Assembly (NCBI GenBank): GCA_014730175.1
Contig: WJIR01000209.1
Span: 1-45,123, forward strand
Reading direction: 5' to 3'
From: Candidatus Zixiibacteriota bacterium
GTDB lineage: Bacteria; Zixibacteria; MSB-5A5; UM-FILTER-46-8
DNA length: 45,123 nucleotides
The notes under the pieces are model-generated. The model had not been told where the DNA came from. It saw nothing but the letters and a program-made list of their open reading frames with translations, and did no database searches. This document shows, piece by piece, positions 1-8,981 of this stretch (the stretch's first letter is position 1; each line of letters begins with the position of its first letter). The position numbers and the translations under genes are program-made.

Positions 1-3000
1 ACGGTTATCACGGAACGCATACTATGGGAACCATTTGCGGAAGGGATTCGTCCACAGGCGATACTATCGGCGTTGCTATCGACGCCGAATGGATATCAGC
101 CGGTGTTATCGATCGAGGCGGTAACCTTCCGACGAGGATGCTGCGCTACATGCAGGCGTTTCAATGGGTAGCCGATCCTGACGGGAATCCGGAAACCTCA
201 TGGGATGTACCGGCGGTTTGCTCCAATTCATGGGGACATAGTCTGAGCGGTTTCCCGGGGGACGAATGTAACGATTACTACTGGGAGACTCTTGATAATC
301 TCGAAGCCGCCGGCGTCTGCGTGGTTTTCGCCGCCGGTAATGAGGGAATGCAAGGCTTGAGAATACCCGCCAACCGCGCTACCGATGATTACAGGAATTT
401 TGCTGTTGGCGCTGTGGACGGCAATAATCCGAATTTCCCGATAGCGAGTTTTTCCGCAAGAGGACCTTCGATATGCACTCCCGATGGTTCTCCCGCCATC
501 AAACCGGAGATAGTCGCTCCCGGCGTGAATGTTCGCTCCGCATATCCGGGAGGAACCTATTCAATGCTAAGCGGTACTTCCATGGCTTGTCCCCATATAG
601 CGGGTGTCGTAGCCCTGATGAAGGATGCCAATCCGGATTTAACCCCTGAAGAAATCAAACAGGTGATAATGGATGCAGCCGTTGATCCGGGCGATATGGG
701 TGAAGACAATACTTATGGCTGGGGGATTGTGGATGCTTATGAGGCGGTGAACATGGCTTTTTCTATGCTGGAAGGATATGGATACGTGTCTGGAACGATT
801 TCTGATCTTATAACCGGTGACCCGCTGCCGGCGACGGTTACGATATTAAACCATCCCGATCAACTTCAAATCGATGCCAATCAGGATGGTAACTATGGTT
901 TCTGGATTCCGTCGGATAGCATCTGGAACCTTGCAGTTGAGTACCCCCCGGATTATCTGCCGTTTTATCAGGATATTACCGTTGCGGAGCATGAAACCCT
1001 TGCGGTCGATTTTCAGCTTGAACCCAAGGTTGAAGTTTTACTCAGGGCGTCGTTCGGTAATCCCGAGGATATCGCATACAAAACTTTTTATTGCAAAGGT
1101 AGCTGGGATGATCAGGGAATATATGATGAAAATTGGTCGTCTTTGTTTGCCGCTATGCGAGATGATGGCTCCTATCCCGATCAAAGCGCTGGCGACGGTG
1201 TCTTTACCGGCTCGGTGCAACTGGCTGCCGATACCGACAACAGCTACGAATGGGCGGTTTATTCCGAAAACTATTCGGATAGCGCTTTTTTGCAATCGGG
1301 AAACCCGTTTATGATCTTAAGCCCTGATTACAATCCAAATGTACCGGTACTGGAAGTTAATCCCTCCGGCAATGAACACAACTGGACATTAACGATTTAC
1401 GGAGATAATAACTTGCTGGCGGAATTGAATCCCGGTTACCAAAATTCGGCTTATCTCTGGGCAAGCGAAGCGTATCTTAATGCAAATACTACCTACACGT
1501 TTCGCATCTATCCCATGCATGCTAATATAGCATCTTATGGTATAGGTGGGATCGAAGGCGAAGATTATGTCATCACACCCAATCATGGCGAGGATTATAC
1601 ATTCATATTCAACGATAATAGCGACAGCCTGACTTTAACATCAGCACACCCTGGCCCATCCAATCTCACAGCAACGGAGGATATGGATTCAGTCATCACA
1701 CTTGGTTGGCAGGCGCCGGATATACAGCCGTTGTATTATAAGTTATATCGTTCGGAAAACCAATCGGGACCGTTTGAACTGTTAACAACCATTCAATATC
1801 CCGATTCATCATATAACGATGAGGCTATAGAGAATTATCAGGATTACTACTATTACCTGACAGCAATTTATAGCGGGGATATCGAATCTCTACCTTCCAA
1901 TACAGCGCACGGCTATGCTATTACAGGTGCGAGAATGGATGTAACTCCGAATGAGTATGTAATAGAGATCAATGCCGGGGATGTAGTAGTTCGTGATTTA
2001 TATGTTTCAAACCAGGGCGATCTTGACCTAACCTATTATATTGAAATCATCATGGAGGATAAGCTCCGCGCTACTACGAAGCTAATTGCAAACAATGATG
2101 AATTTACCCGTATCATCGATCACCATGACAAGTCAGATTTGGATCATGCCCGGCAGAATCCGCCGCAAATAAACGGAAGCGGGGGGCCGGATGAATATGG
2201 ATATACCTGGATTGATTCCGATGAACCCGGAGGTCCCGCATTCAACTGGGTGGATATTACCGAGCGAGGAGAGCTGGTCGTGATGGATGACGACGATAAT
2301 CAGGGACCATTCCAGCTTCCGTTTAATGTAAATTTCTACGGGACCGAATTTGACAGCTACAGGATATGTTCCAACGGTTTCGTCAGTTTCACATCGGCAT
2401 ACACCGACTATTACAACAAAACTCTGCCCAATCCTTCGGCGCCCGATAATCTGCTTGCTGGATTCTGGAATGATCTTAATCCGCTTAACGGTGGTGAAAT
2501 ATATCATTACGAGAATAGTGATTCCGCAATCGTATCATTTATCGGTGTACCGCGATACAATGACGGTGGTTCATTCACTTTTCAGATTATTATACTATCC
2601 AGCGGAGCTTTCATCTACCAATATCAAGTCATGGAGGGCACAACGGATTATTGCACCGTAGGAATTCAGAACCATGATGGTTCCGATGGTTTGCAGGTGG
2701 CTTATAATCAGGAGTATATACATGACAGCCTGACGGTTAAGTTTCAAACCGGATGGCTGCGCACCGAACCCTTAGGCGGGGATATCTTACCGGAAGCGGT
2801 GGATACTGTTGCCGTTTTCTTCGATGCTTCCAATATACCAGCAGGGGAGTATAATGGTTATATCGATATTTACGGATATGATATCTATCATGAGGAAGAA
2901 ACGGTGCGTATACCGGTTACGATGATCGTCGATCAGGTCGTGGGCATTGACGAAGACGAGGGGGTCGGATTACCGCGCGAGTTCACCTTATATCAAAATT

Positions 3001-3254
3001 ATCCCAATCCATTTAATCCTTCTACAGAAATTCGTTACGACCTGCCGGTAGCTTCGGATGTCAAGTTGGAGATATTCAACATGCTGGGACAGCGTGTCTC
3101 TGTTCCGGTCAATGAACGGCAAGAGGCGGGAAGCAAATATATTCGCTGGATCGGTAAGGATTCAAACGGTAATGAACTTGCTTCCGGTGTATATTTCTAT
3201 CGTCTCCGAGCAGGCGATTATGTACAAACCAAGAAGATGCTATTGCTCAAATAA
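1..3254 (+). CDS. Secreted subtilisin-like serine protease with C-terminal sorting tail (5' partial)
   Basis: The reading frame is open from the first bases. The first ATG (24) is not the start, because the codons before it spell GYHGTHTMGT, the catalytic-histidine motif of S8 peptidases (His codon 9-11). The oxyanion asparagine lies in FAAGNEG, and the catalytic serine in GTSMACPHIAG (codon 579-581). The N-terminal catalytic Asp, propeptide and signal peptide lie upstream of the window. After the protease domain come a carboxypeptidase-regulatory-like beta domain (about 780-1030), a fibronectin-III-like domain (about 1650-1910), a long all-beta region (about 2180-2750), and a final NYPNPFNPST...GVYFYRL...KKMLLLK tail. 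That tail marks cargo of type IX secretion in FCB bacteria. The role is presumably extracellular protein degradation. It is followed by a dispersed repeat rather than another gene. The family call is firm; substrates are unknown. Confidence 0.93.
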   Translation, partial: GYHGTHTMGTICGRDSSTGDTIGVAIDAEWISAGVIDRGGNLPTRMLRYMQAFQWVADPDGNPETSWDVPAVCSNSWGHSLSGFPGDECNDYYWETLDNLEAAGVCVVFAAGNEGMQGLRIPANRATDDYRNFAVGAVDGNNPNFPIASFSARGPSICTPDGSPAIKPEIVAPGVNVRSAYPGGTYSMLSGTSMACPHIAGVVALMKDANPDLTPEEIKQVIMDAAVDPGDMGEDNTYGWGIVDAYEAVNMAFSMLEGYGYVSGTISDLITGDPLPATVTILNHPDQLQIDANQDGNYGFWIPSDSIWNLAVEYPPDYLPFYQDITVAEHETLAVDFQLEPKVEVLLRASFGNPEDIAYKTFYCKGSWDDQGIYDENWSSLFAAMRDDGSYPDQSAGDGVFTGSVQLAADTDNSYEWAVYSENYSDSAFLQSGNPFMILSPDYNPNVPVLEVNPSGNEHNWTLTIYGDNNLLAELNPGYQNSAYLWASEAYLNANTTYTFRIYPMHANIASYGIGGIEGEDYVITPNHGEDYTFIFNDNSDSLTLTSAHPGPSNLTATEDMDSVITLGWQAPDIQPLYYKLYRSENQSGPFELLTTIQYPDSSYNDEAIENYQDYYYYLTAIYSGDIESLPSNTAHGYAITGARMDVTPNEYVIEINAGDVVVRDLYVSNQGDLDLTYYIEIIMEDKLRATTKLIANNDEFTRIIDHHDKSDLDHARQNPPQINGSGGPDEYGYTWIDSDEPGGPAFNWVDITERGELVVMDDDDNQGPFQLPFNVNFYGTEFDSYRICSNGFVSFTSAYTDYYNKTLPNPSAPDNLLAGFWNDLNPLNGGEIYHYENSDSAIVSFIGVPRYNDGGSFTFQIIILSSGAFIYQYQVMEGTTDYCTVGIQNHDGSDGLQVAYNQEYIHDSLTVKFQTGWLRTEPLGGDILPEAVDTVAVFFDASNIPAGEYNGYIDIYGYDIYHEEETVRIPVTMIVDQVVGIDEDEGVGLPREFTLYQNYPNPFNPSTEIRYDLPVASDVKLEIFNMLGQRVSVPVNERQEAGSKYIRWIGKDSNGNELASGVYFYRLRAGDYVQTKKMLLLK

Positions 3255-3282
3255 ACTTAACCAGGATTTTCCATGAAGACTA

Positions 3283-3447
3283 TTAGCCCGGATAGTTCAT
3301 AACAAACATAAATTCGTAGCCAAAGGTTTGTCCTTCGGGGATTTTACACAACAGACAATATACAGTCCGGAATTTGGAGTCCGGAAAGGAGCCGGAAGCA
3401 CAGGGCTTCCGCTACCGATCGGGAAAATTATGAATAATACGGGCTAA
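3283..3447 (-). repeat. Dispersed TIR element, copy 1
   Basis: The 165-bp unit begins TTAGCCCGGATAGTTCATAA (3283-3302) and ends TTATGAATAATACGGGCTAA (3428-3447). These are inverted repeats matching at 17 of 20 positions. Inside are two hairpins: CGGAAGC/GCTTCCG (3393-3399 with 3405-3411, perfect) and CCAAAGG/CCTTCGG (3320-3326 with 3332-3338, one mismatch). The same architecture recurs, in the other orientation, at 12727-12893 and 31580-31899. There is no coding capacity, so it resembles a MITE or a REP-type element. The rest of the gap to 3645 is AT-rich. It contains a direct repeat TGCTTTACAAT (3494-3504 and 3565-3575) of unknown meaning. Confidence 0.75.
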
Positions 3448-3645
3448 GAAAGAGGGCGAGGTCCGGTTTAATTTACTGTTATATCATAATTTCTGCTTTA
3501 CAATCGCTCGAGTTTGGTTTAACTTATTATCCGATATTATTACAAAGGACTACAGCTTAAGGGTTGCTTTACAATGCCGAATAATAAAATAGATAAGCTT
3601 TAATCCAAGCTGTAAATTTTTCGGAATCTTATTTAGGAGAGCGAG

Positions 3646-4347
3646 ATGAATGATATCAAAATTTCATTGGATACAATCGGGGACGATAACGAAATAACGC
3701 TGGTGCGTGTAGACGGTGTTATCGATACCATGACCGCTACGGAGTTGGAAAAGGTCATAAGCTCTCTTTTGGAACAGAAACGATTTAATATAATCATCGA
3801 TCTTGCAGGCGTGGATTATATATCATCTGCCGGATGGGGGATATTTATCTCGAATATCCGAGAAATAAGGCAACAGTCGGGTGATATAAAATTAGCCCGA
3901 ATGATAGCAAATGTGTATGAGATCTTTGAATTGTTGGAATTTGACAGCATATTAAAAGCTTTCGATAATCTTGAAGATGCAAAAGCTGATTTCGCCAATC
4001 CCCCTGCTTTTAAGACGTCTTCGGATTCAGGTGATTCCAGCCCCAGCGATGAAGAAGGTGAATCGGAAAGAAAGGGCTCCGATTCTGACGAATCGGAGTT
4101 CAAAGGCGCTGCGGGTGCGCAGGATTCCCAGGAGATAAGCAGCCCCACTATGGAAATGAGTTTCGATGATAAGATCAAAAATATCATCAAGAATGATCCG
4201 TTTCTCAGCATTGGTGATATCAAACGCGAGCTGCATTCCGATACTTATGGTGAAGATACGGTAGGCTGGTGGGGAGTATTCAAATGGCTATTGGAGAATA
4301 ACATGACTTCTCGCAAGAGTAGATATCGCAATAGCCAGGAATGGTAG
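3646..4347 (+). CDS. STAS-domain protein (anti-sigma-factor antagonist type) with C-terminal extension
   Basis: Residues 1-115 form a STAS domain like SpoIIAA/RsbV. In the segment VDYISSAGWG, Ser61 aligns with the phosphorylated serine of those proteins. Residues about 118-170 are a Ser/Asp/Glu-rich linker. Residues about 172-233 form a compact basic-aromatic domain containing WWGVFKWLLENN, which could be a small winged-helix-like fold, though I do not recognise it. STAS proteins of this type normally bind an anti-sigma factor or sensor and are released or captured by serine phosphorylation. No kinase or phosphatase partner lies in the window. The start is supported by TTTAGGAGAGCGAG just upstream. 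The next gene is a diguanylate cyclase 200 bp downstream, which suggests a signalling pair placed before the polysaccharide genes, but co-transcription is not shown. Confidence 0.85.
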   Translation: MNDIKISLDTIGDDNEITLVRVDGVIDTMTATELEKVISSLLEQKRFNIIIDLAGVDYISSAGWGIFISNIREIRQQSGDIKLARMIANVYEIFELLEFDSILKAFDNLEDAKADFANPPAFKTSSDSGDSSPSDEEGESERKGSDSDESEFKGAAGAQDSQEISSPTMEMSFDDKIKNIIKNDPFLSIGDIKRELHSDTYGEDTVGWWGVFKWLLENNMTSRKSRYRNSQEW

Positions 4348-4438
4348 CAGTCCGCTAAAATCTTGAACGGTTCTTAAAACTCATCTAACTAATAAGGTGA
4401 GTTATGATAACAGGAGTAATAAGAATAAACTAACGGCA

Positions 4439-4468
4439 TACCGGCGTCCGGTACTGAGGATCGACGCC
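4439..4468 (+). promoter_or_regulatory. Two mutually exclusive hairpins in the leader of the diguanylate cyclase gene
   Basis: TACCGG/CCGGTA (4439-4444 with 4448-4453, 3-nt loop) overlaps GGCGTC/GACGCC (4443-4448 with 4463-4468), so both cannot form at once. The pair lies 80-110 nt before the ATG at 4548. I could not match it to a known riboswitch consensus. Confidence 0.3.
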
Positions 4469-4547
4469 AAAGTCAAAATGCTAATTCCCCGTTAATTGTT
4501 ATAGGGTGACGGCGCTCTTTTCTGAACTCAATATTCGAAGGAATTGA

Positions 4548-6221
4548 ATGTTTTTCACGGAAGCTTCTTTTTTTCTATTGGTAGCCCTGATAATATTATT
4601 CATTATCCTCTTGATATTCACAATAGTCTATCAAAAAAAAAGCAGGCAGTATTATGAATTCATGAATCTGTTTCTCAACTCCGATATCTGTTTTGAGCCG
4701 CAGGAAAATTTAAGGCGCAGTTTTCAACATTTGGGAAAAATGATGGAGGCGGATAAAGGTATTCTACTCGCTATAGACCAAGGGGAATATGTGCCGGTTG
4801 CCTTATTCGGATTCTCTGCTTCCGGGCTGAAAACGGTCTCCGGAGAAGATTTGCATTTCGAAAATACGGATGAGCGTTCTTTGTGCTGTGAGAAACTCAG
4901 CGGGATACTTGGATGGGAGGCGCGATCGGTTTTTCCTGTGAACGCGGGAAACGGACTAAGTGCGATAGCGGTATTTTCCGCTGAAATGGATTATCCAGGG
5001 GATCCGCTCAGGATTAAGGTTATTAATAGTACCAAGCAACAGGTCGCTTTTGCGCTTGAGTATGTGGCGCTAAAACTTAGCTACCGTACGTTACGCAAAA
5101 AATTCACCGCGCAGTTCAATGAAATAGTCAATTTAAAGAGGGAGATCAGACGAAAAGTTTATGATATCAACTCCCTGTTCAAAGAATCATCCAACCTGTA
5201 CACTATTCTCAACGAAGAAAAACTTTTCAACTCATTTCTCCTGATGATCGTGGGACAACTCGGTTTGCACAGGGCAGCCATCCTTCATAAGGAACAAGAC
5301 GGCGATGAATATAAATTAAAACATCATCGAGGCTTATCCCGTGATTCAATCGGCCTCATCAGGATCAGAAACGATTCGACGCTGATTACCTATCTCAATT
5401 CATTGGAGGGACCAATGATGCTCGATAAAGTCTGCGAGATGATAGGAGAAAATCCCGATTTAACAACGCTGAGGACACCCGGTTTCAGAATCATCTACCG
5501 CTTAACTTTCAGGGGGACGACATTCGGTTATCTCCTGACAGGTGATAAAGTTAACGGCAACCAGTATCTGTCGTCCGATCTTAAACTAATGACAATCCTG
5601 GTGAATATGCTCACCTCAGCCCTCGAAAACACCACCAATTATAACATTATCGAAGAACTGTCATTCACCGATAGTTTGACCGGTTTATACAACTACCGTT
5701 ATTTCTATAAACGTTTGAACGAAGAAATTTTCAGAGCCAAACGATACTTCAGAAGCCTTGCGCTTGTAATATTCGATATCGATAATTTCAAACTGTTTAA
5801 TGATACTTACGGACATCAGGCCGGCGATGCGGTTTTAAGGCAGTTAGGCGCCTTTGTACAGAAGCTGGTCCGCAGCATTGATGTGGTCTGCAGATATGGG
5901 GGGGAAGAATTCTGCGTTATCATGCAGGAAACCGGCGCTAATGATGCCATAGTTTTCGTGGAACGTCTTCGCGAGAAGGTTGAATCTTTCAAATTCAGTT
6001 TCGATTTCGCCGAGGAGGCGCCCGGAATAACCGTTTCTATCGGTGTGGCGATTTATCCGCTCGATGCTCAGAATGCGGATAAGCTAATTTATTCTGCAGA
6101 TATGGCTTTGCTGCAAGCCAAAAGCGATGGTAAAAACAGGTATCGTTTATACTCGGAACTTCACCAACCCATACAAAACGATACAAACATCCCCTCAGTT
6201 CATAAACAACGAATAAGTTAA
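4548..6221 (+). CDS. Membrane-anchored GAF-GGDEF diguanylate cyclase
   Basis: An N-terminal membrane segment (about residues 7-28) is followed by two GAF-like sensory regions (about 45-175 and 210-355, separated by a basic helical stretch). A GGDEF domain occupies about 365-535. The active-site motif is GGEEF (451-455), preceded by FDIDNFKLFNDTYGH. An inhibitory RxxD site, RSID (442-445), lies exactly five residues upstream. This predicts an active, product-inhibited enzyme that joins two GTP into cyclic di-GMP at the inner membrane. GAAGGA precedes the ATG. The gene lies directly before the polysaccharide export cluster, a common target of c-di-GMP control. That link is inferred from position only; no PilZ or other c-di-GMP receptor was recognised nearby. 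Confidence 0.92.
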   Translation: MFFTEASFFLLVALIILFIILLIFTIVYQKKSRQYYEFMNLFLNSDICFEPQENLRRSFQHLGKMMEADKGILLAIDQGEYVPVALFGFSASGLKTVSGEDLHFENTDERSLCCEKLSGILGWEARSVFPVNAGNGLSAIAVFSAEMDYPGDPLRIKVINSTKQQVAFALEYVALKLSYRTLRKKFTAQFNEIVNLKREIRRKVYDINSLFKESSNLYTILNEEKLFNSFLLMIVGQLGLHRAAILHKEQDGDEYKLKHHRGLSRDSIGLIRIRNDSTLITYLNSLEGPMMLDKVCEMIGENPDLTTLRTPGFRIIYRLTFRGTTFGYLLTGDKVNGNQYLSSDLKLMTILVNMLTSALENTTNYNIIEELSFTDSLTGLYNYRYFYKRLNEEIFRAKRYFRSLALVIFDIDNFKLFNDTYGHQAGDAVLRQLGAFVQKLVRSIDVVCRYGGEEFCVIMQETGANDAIVFVERLREKVESFKFSFDFAEEAPGITVSIGVAIYPLDAQNADKLIYSADMALLQAKSDGKNRYRLYSELHQPIQNDTNIPSVHKQRIS

Positions 6222-6377
6222 TTCGAAAATCTGTCGATATATAGATAAAAACTCGAATATTCCATTTCGCTTTTTGGAAATTGGGATTGATAACCGTTCG
6301 GATTATTTCTGCGATAGTCTTGAGGCTCCGCAAGGTTAATCCGGTATCCGAAATTAAACAAGCTGTGGATAGTAAGT

Positions 6378-7364
6378 ATGATAATTATCAAACGAATGAA
6401 TTTTAGCAGCCGGTTTGCTTTTAAGTTATGCATTTCAGTTTCACTCCTCCTTCTAATATTTTCGCCGATAGTTCCGGCGCAGGATTATGAGATAGGCACA
6501 GGTGATGTGCTGGAGATTACATTTTGGCAGCAACCGGATCTTAACACAACGGTAACCGTCAGGCAGGACGGAAAGATCTCTTTGCCGGTGGTGGGCGAAC
6601 TCAACGCCGAAGGCTTGACTTCCACCGAATTGTCCGCCTCCATCGTGGAGAATATGTCCTATTATAATCCCAATATATCTCAGGCTAACGTGGTGGTTAG
6701 GGAGTTTAACAGCCGTAGGGTTTATGTTACCGGACAGGTGGTTGAGCCGGGGAGATACACCTTTGAGGTGCTGCCCAATCTATGGGATGCTATCAAGGAA
6801 GCAGGCGGTCCCACCGAAGCTGCGGACCTATCCCGTGTCAGGATCGTTAGAGGTCAAACCGGAGAGATTGAAACGGTCGACCTGGAAGAGTATTTTAATC
6901 AGGGTAACTATCATGAGATACCTAATGTCTCCAGTAACGACAATATTGATGTTCCGCGCCATGCGTTATCGACCGAAGAAGGAATTATCCCGCGCGATTT
7001 CGAGGGACGGCGAATATGTTATGTCTATGGCGCCGTGAGTGAACCGGGTGTGTTTAATCTCGATGAAGGAATGGATGCACTGGATGCTGTAGTTCTTGCC
7101 GGAGGTCCTTTACCGGAAGCCAATATGTCCGGTGTAAGAGTTATTCGGCAGTTCGATAGTTACAGTCAGATTACCGATATCGATTTGGAAAAGTACTCGG
7201 AGAAGGGACATCCACCAAGGTTACTGCTTAAACCCGAAGATACGGTGATGGTGCCCAGGCGCAGCTCATTTTGGCGCAGTTTCTTATCCACATTCGGCGA
7301 TTTTATGCCGATTATTATAGCAACAACCTCAACAATTATAGCCGTAGATGCAATAAACGACTGA
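6378..7364 (+). CDS. Polysaccharide export outer-membrane protein (Wza-like, Poly_export/SLBB)
   Basis: A signal peptide occupies about residues 1-34, with cleavage likely after VPA. The mature part opens with YEIGTGDVLEITFWQQPDL, the start of the polysaccharide export domain. Two SLBB beta-grasp repeats follow, each marked by RRVYVTGQVVEPGRY or RICYVYGAVSEPGVF. The C-terminus has a hydrophobic stretch (about 305-324) that may be a membrane segment. Family members form the periplasmic and outer-membrane channel for capsule or exopolysaccharide. An in-frame ATG at 6396 is an alternative start; neither has a strong ribosome-binding site. It is first of four closely packed genes. No lipobox is evident, unlike Escherichia coli Wza. 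Confidence 0.93.
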   Translation: MIIIKRMNFSSRFAFKLCISVSLLLLIFSPIVPAQDYEIGTGDVLEITFWQQPDLNTTVTVRQDGKISLPVVGELNAEGLTSTELSASIVENMSYYNPNISQANVVVREFNSRRVYVTGQVVEPGRYTFEVLPNLWDAIKEAGGPTEAADLSRVRIVRGQTGEIETVDLEEYFNQGNYHEIPNVSSNDNIDVPRHALSTEEGIIPRDFEGRRICYVYGAVSEPGVFNLDEGMDALDAVVLAGGPLPEANMSGVRVIRQFDSYSQITDIDLEKYSEKGHPPRLLLKPEDTVMVPRRSSFWRSFLSTFGDFMPIIIATTSTIIAVDAIND

Positions 7365-7376
7365 AGTATATAATAT

Positions 7377-8969
7377 ATGCAATCAAATCAAAACCAACAG
7401 ACCATAGAATTAAGAGACTACTGGCGCATCGTGGTTAAGAGGAAATGGTTCCTTATATTTCCTTTTGTTATCACAGCTCTGCTCGTAACAGCAGGCAGTT
7501 ACTATTTGCAGCCCACCTATGAATCATCCACCACAATTCTGGTAGCGGAATCTCATCTGCTTTCTTCGACATTCTCCAGGATGATGCCTGAGAACCGGCA
7601 CAGCATGAGTCGTGAGCAAAGACAGGAACGAATTAACACCATCCGTAACCGAATCGTCTCTACCGACTATTTGTCGCAGCTTGTCGAACGGTTAGGTCTG
7701 CCGGTTCCGCAGTCGATAAAAGAGGCAGTAATTGAGCTTCACAGCAAGTTCCCGGATATATCCGAATTGGAATTAGCCAGAAAAATGCAGGTTGAATCAC
7801 TCCGGCGTACTATCAGTGTCAGTTTCAATGGAAGCAATCTGGTGCAGATAGCGGCAACCGCATCCTCACCGCAGCTTGCGGCGGACAAGGCGCGCACCCT
7901 GGCGGATATCTTCATAGAAAACTCGTTGGCAAGCGAGTTAACCGGCGTTGAAGGCGCTTTGGTCTTCTCCGATGAGATGCTGGATACATATCGTAAACGG
8001 CTGGAGGAATCCGAGGCAGAGCTTCGCAGGTTCGAGCAAGAAATGCTGCGGAGAAATATGGATCAGGACTCCACCATGATTAGAAATATCGACCAAATTA
8101 ACACCGCGATCGATGCTACTAATATCGAGATTAAGTCAATTTCCAAAACTATCGGTACGCTGCGGGATGAACTCGAAGAGCATGGCATTGATCAACCTCG
8201 AATCGATTATTCGAGTAATCTGGCTTCCCTAAAATTCGACGCCTTAGAAAGTATATCGGGATTATCCGGACTTCTGGTCCGCTATTCGTGGCGGGATGCT
8301 CAGGTTGTTCGGATAAACGAACGTTCCAGGGAATATCTCCAGGAGATTGAAAACGAGATTGAAAGCTTGGTGGTCGGGCAGTTTCCCGAGAGGGAACCTA
8401 TCATCCAGCAGAAGTTGATAGATTATGAATATCTCTCGATAAAGCTTTCGTTCCTCAAGGAGAAACGAAGAGTGCTGTATGAAGCAGTTAGAAACGTCCA
8501 AAGCCAGATAGCCGAGAGTCCCGCTCTGACACAGCGACATGAAGCATTACAGCGCAAAGTGGAGGAGAACCGCCGGATATACGAGCTTTTTTCCGAGCAG
8601 TTAACCGGTTCGCAGATTAATCAAGCAGCTACCCGCGCGGAAGCGGAAACGAAATTCAAAATTATCGAGCCTGCAGCGATCCCTCTAAAACCGGTCAGCC
8701 CTAATCGAGTGAAATTGGCGGCGGTTGGCGCCGTACTGGGACTGGCTCTGGGACTGGGTATAATATTGCTGCTGGAATTATGGGATAATAGTTTCCATAA
8801 AGTAGAGGAAGTTGAATCGTATCTGGGCTTGAAAGTAGTCGGGACTGTCCCCAGGCTCAAATTACCGCTTTCTCAAAAAGGTTCGGGAAGGATCTGGATT
8901 ATTATGGGGATTACCGTTTCGACCGCCCTGGTCGCATTCATTATTTATTTAAGCAGAACGGTTCAATAG
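7377..8969 (+). CDS. Chain-length determinant / GumC-like Wzz protein, kinase domain absent
   Basis: This is an inner-membrane polysaccharide co-polymerase. Membrane segments are at about residues 24-43 and 443-463, enclosing a long periplasmic region rich in coiled coil (about 190-400). PLKPVSPNRVKL before the second segment is the usual proline-rich Wzz signature. After it comes VEEVESYLGLKVVGTVPR, the cytoplasmic stretch that in fused proteins leads into the tyrosine kinase. Here the chain instead ends with a third membrane segment (about 504-525), and the kinase is a separate gene at 10115. It starts 12 bp after the export protein. It likely sets chain length and couples synthesis to the outer-membrane channel. 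Confidence 0.9.
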   Translation: MQSNQNQQTIELRDYWRIVVKRKWFLIFPFVITALLVTAGSYYLQPTYESSTTILVAESHLLSSTFSRMMPENRHSMSREQRQERINTIRNRIVSTDYLSQLVERLGLPVPQSIKEAVIELHSKFPDISELELARKMQVESLRRTISVSFNGSNLVQIAATASSPQLAADKARTLADIFIENSLASELTGVEGALVFSDEMLDTYRKRLEESEAELRRFEQEMLRRNMDQDSTMIRNIDQINTAIDATNIEIKSISKTIGTLRDELEEHGIDQPRIDYSSNLASLKFDALESISGLSGLLVRYSWRDAQVVRINERSREYLQEIENEIESLVVGQFPEREPIIQQKLIDYEYLSIKLSFLKEKRRVLYEAVRNVQSQIAESPALTQRHEALQRKVEENRRIYELFSEQLTGSQINQAATRAEAETKFKIIEPAAIPLKPVSPNRVKLAAVGAVLGLALGLGIILLLELWDNSFHKVEEVESYLGLKVVGTVPRLKLPLSQKGSGRIWIIMGITVSTALVAFIIYLSRTVQ

Positions 8970-8981
8970 GAGGAATTAGCG

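Noticed and set aside
24-26. ATG at 24 as start of the subtilase
   Set aside because: In-frame codons upstream encode the catalytic-histidine motif, so the gene begins before the window.
4348-4547. Possible cyclic di-GMP (GEMM) riboswitch before the GGDEF gene
   Set aside because: A segment ACGCCAAAGTC loosely resembles the GEMM core, but the other conserved core segments and tetraloop are missing.
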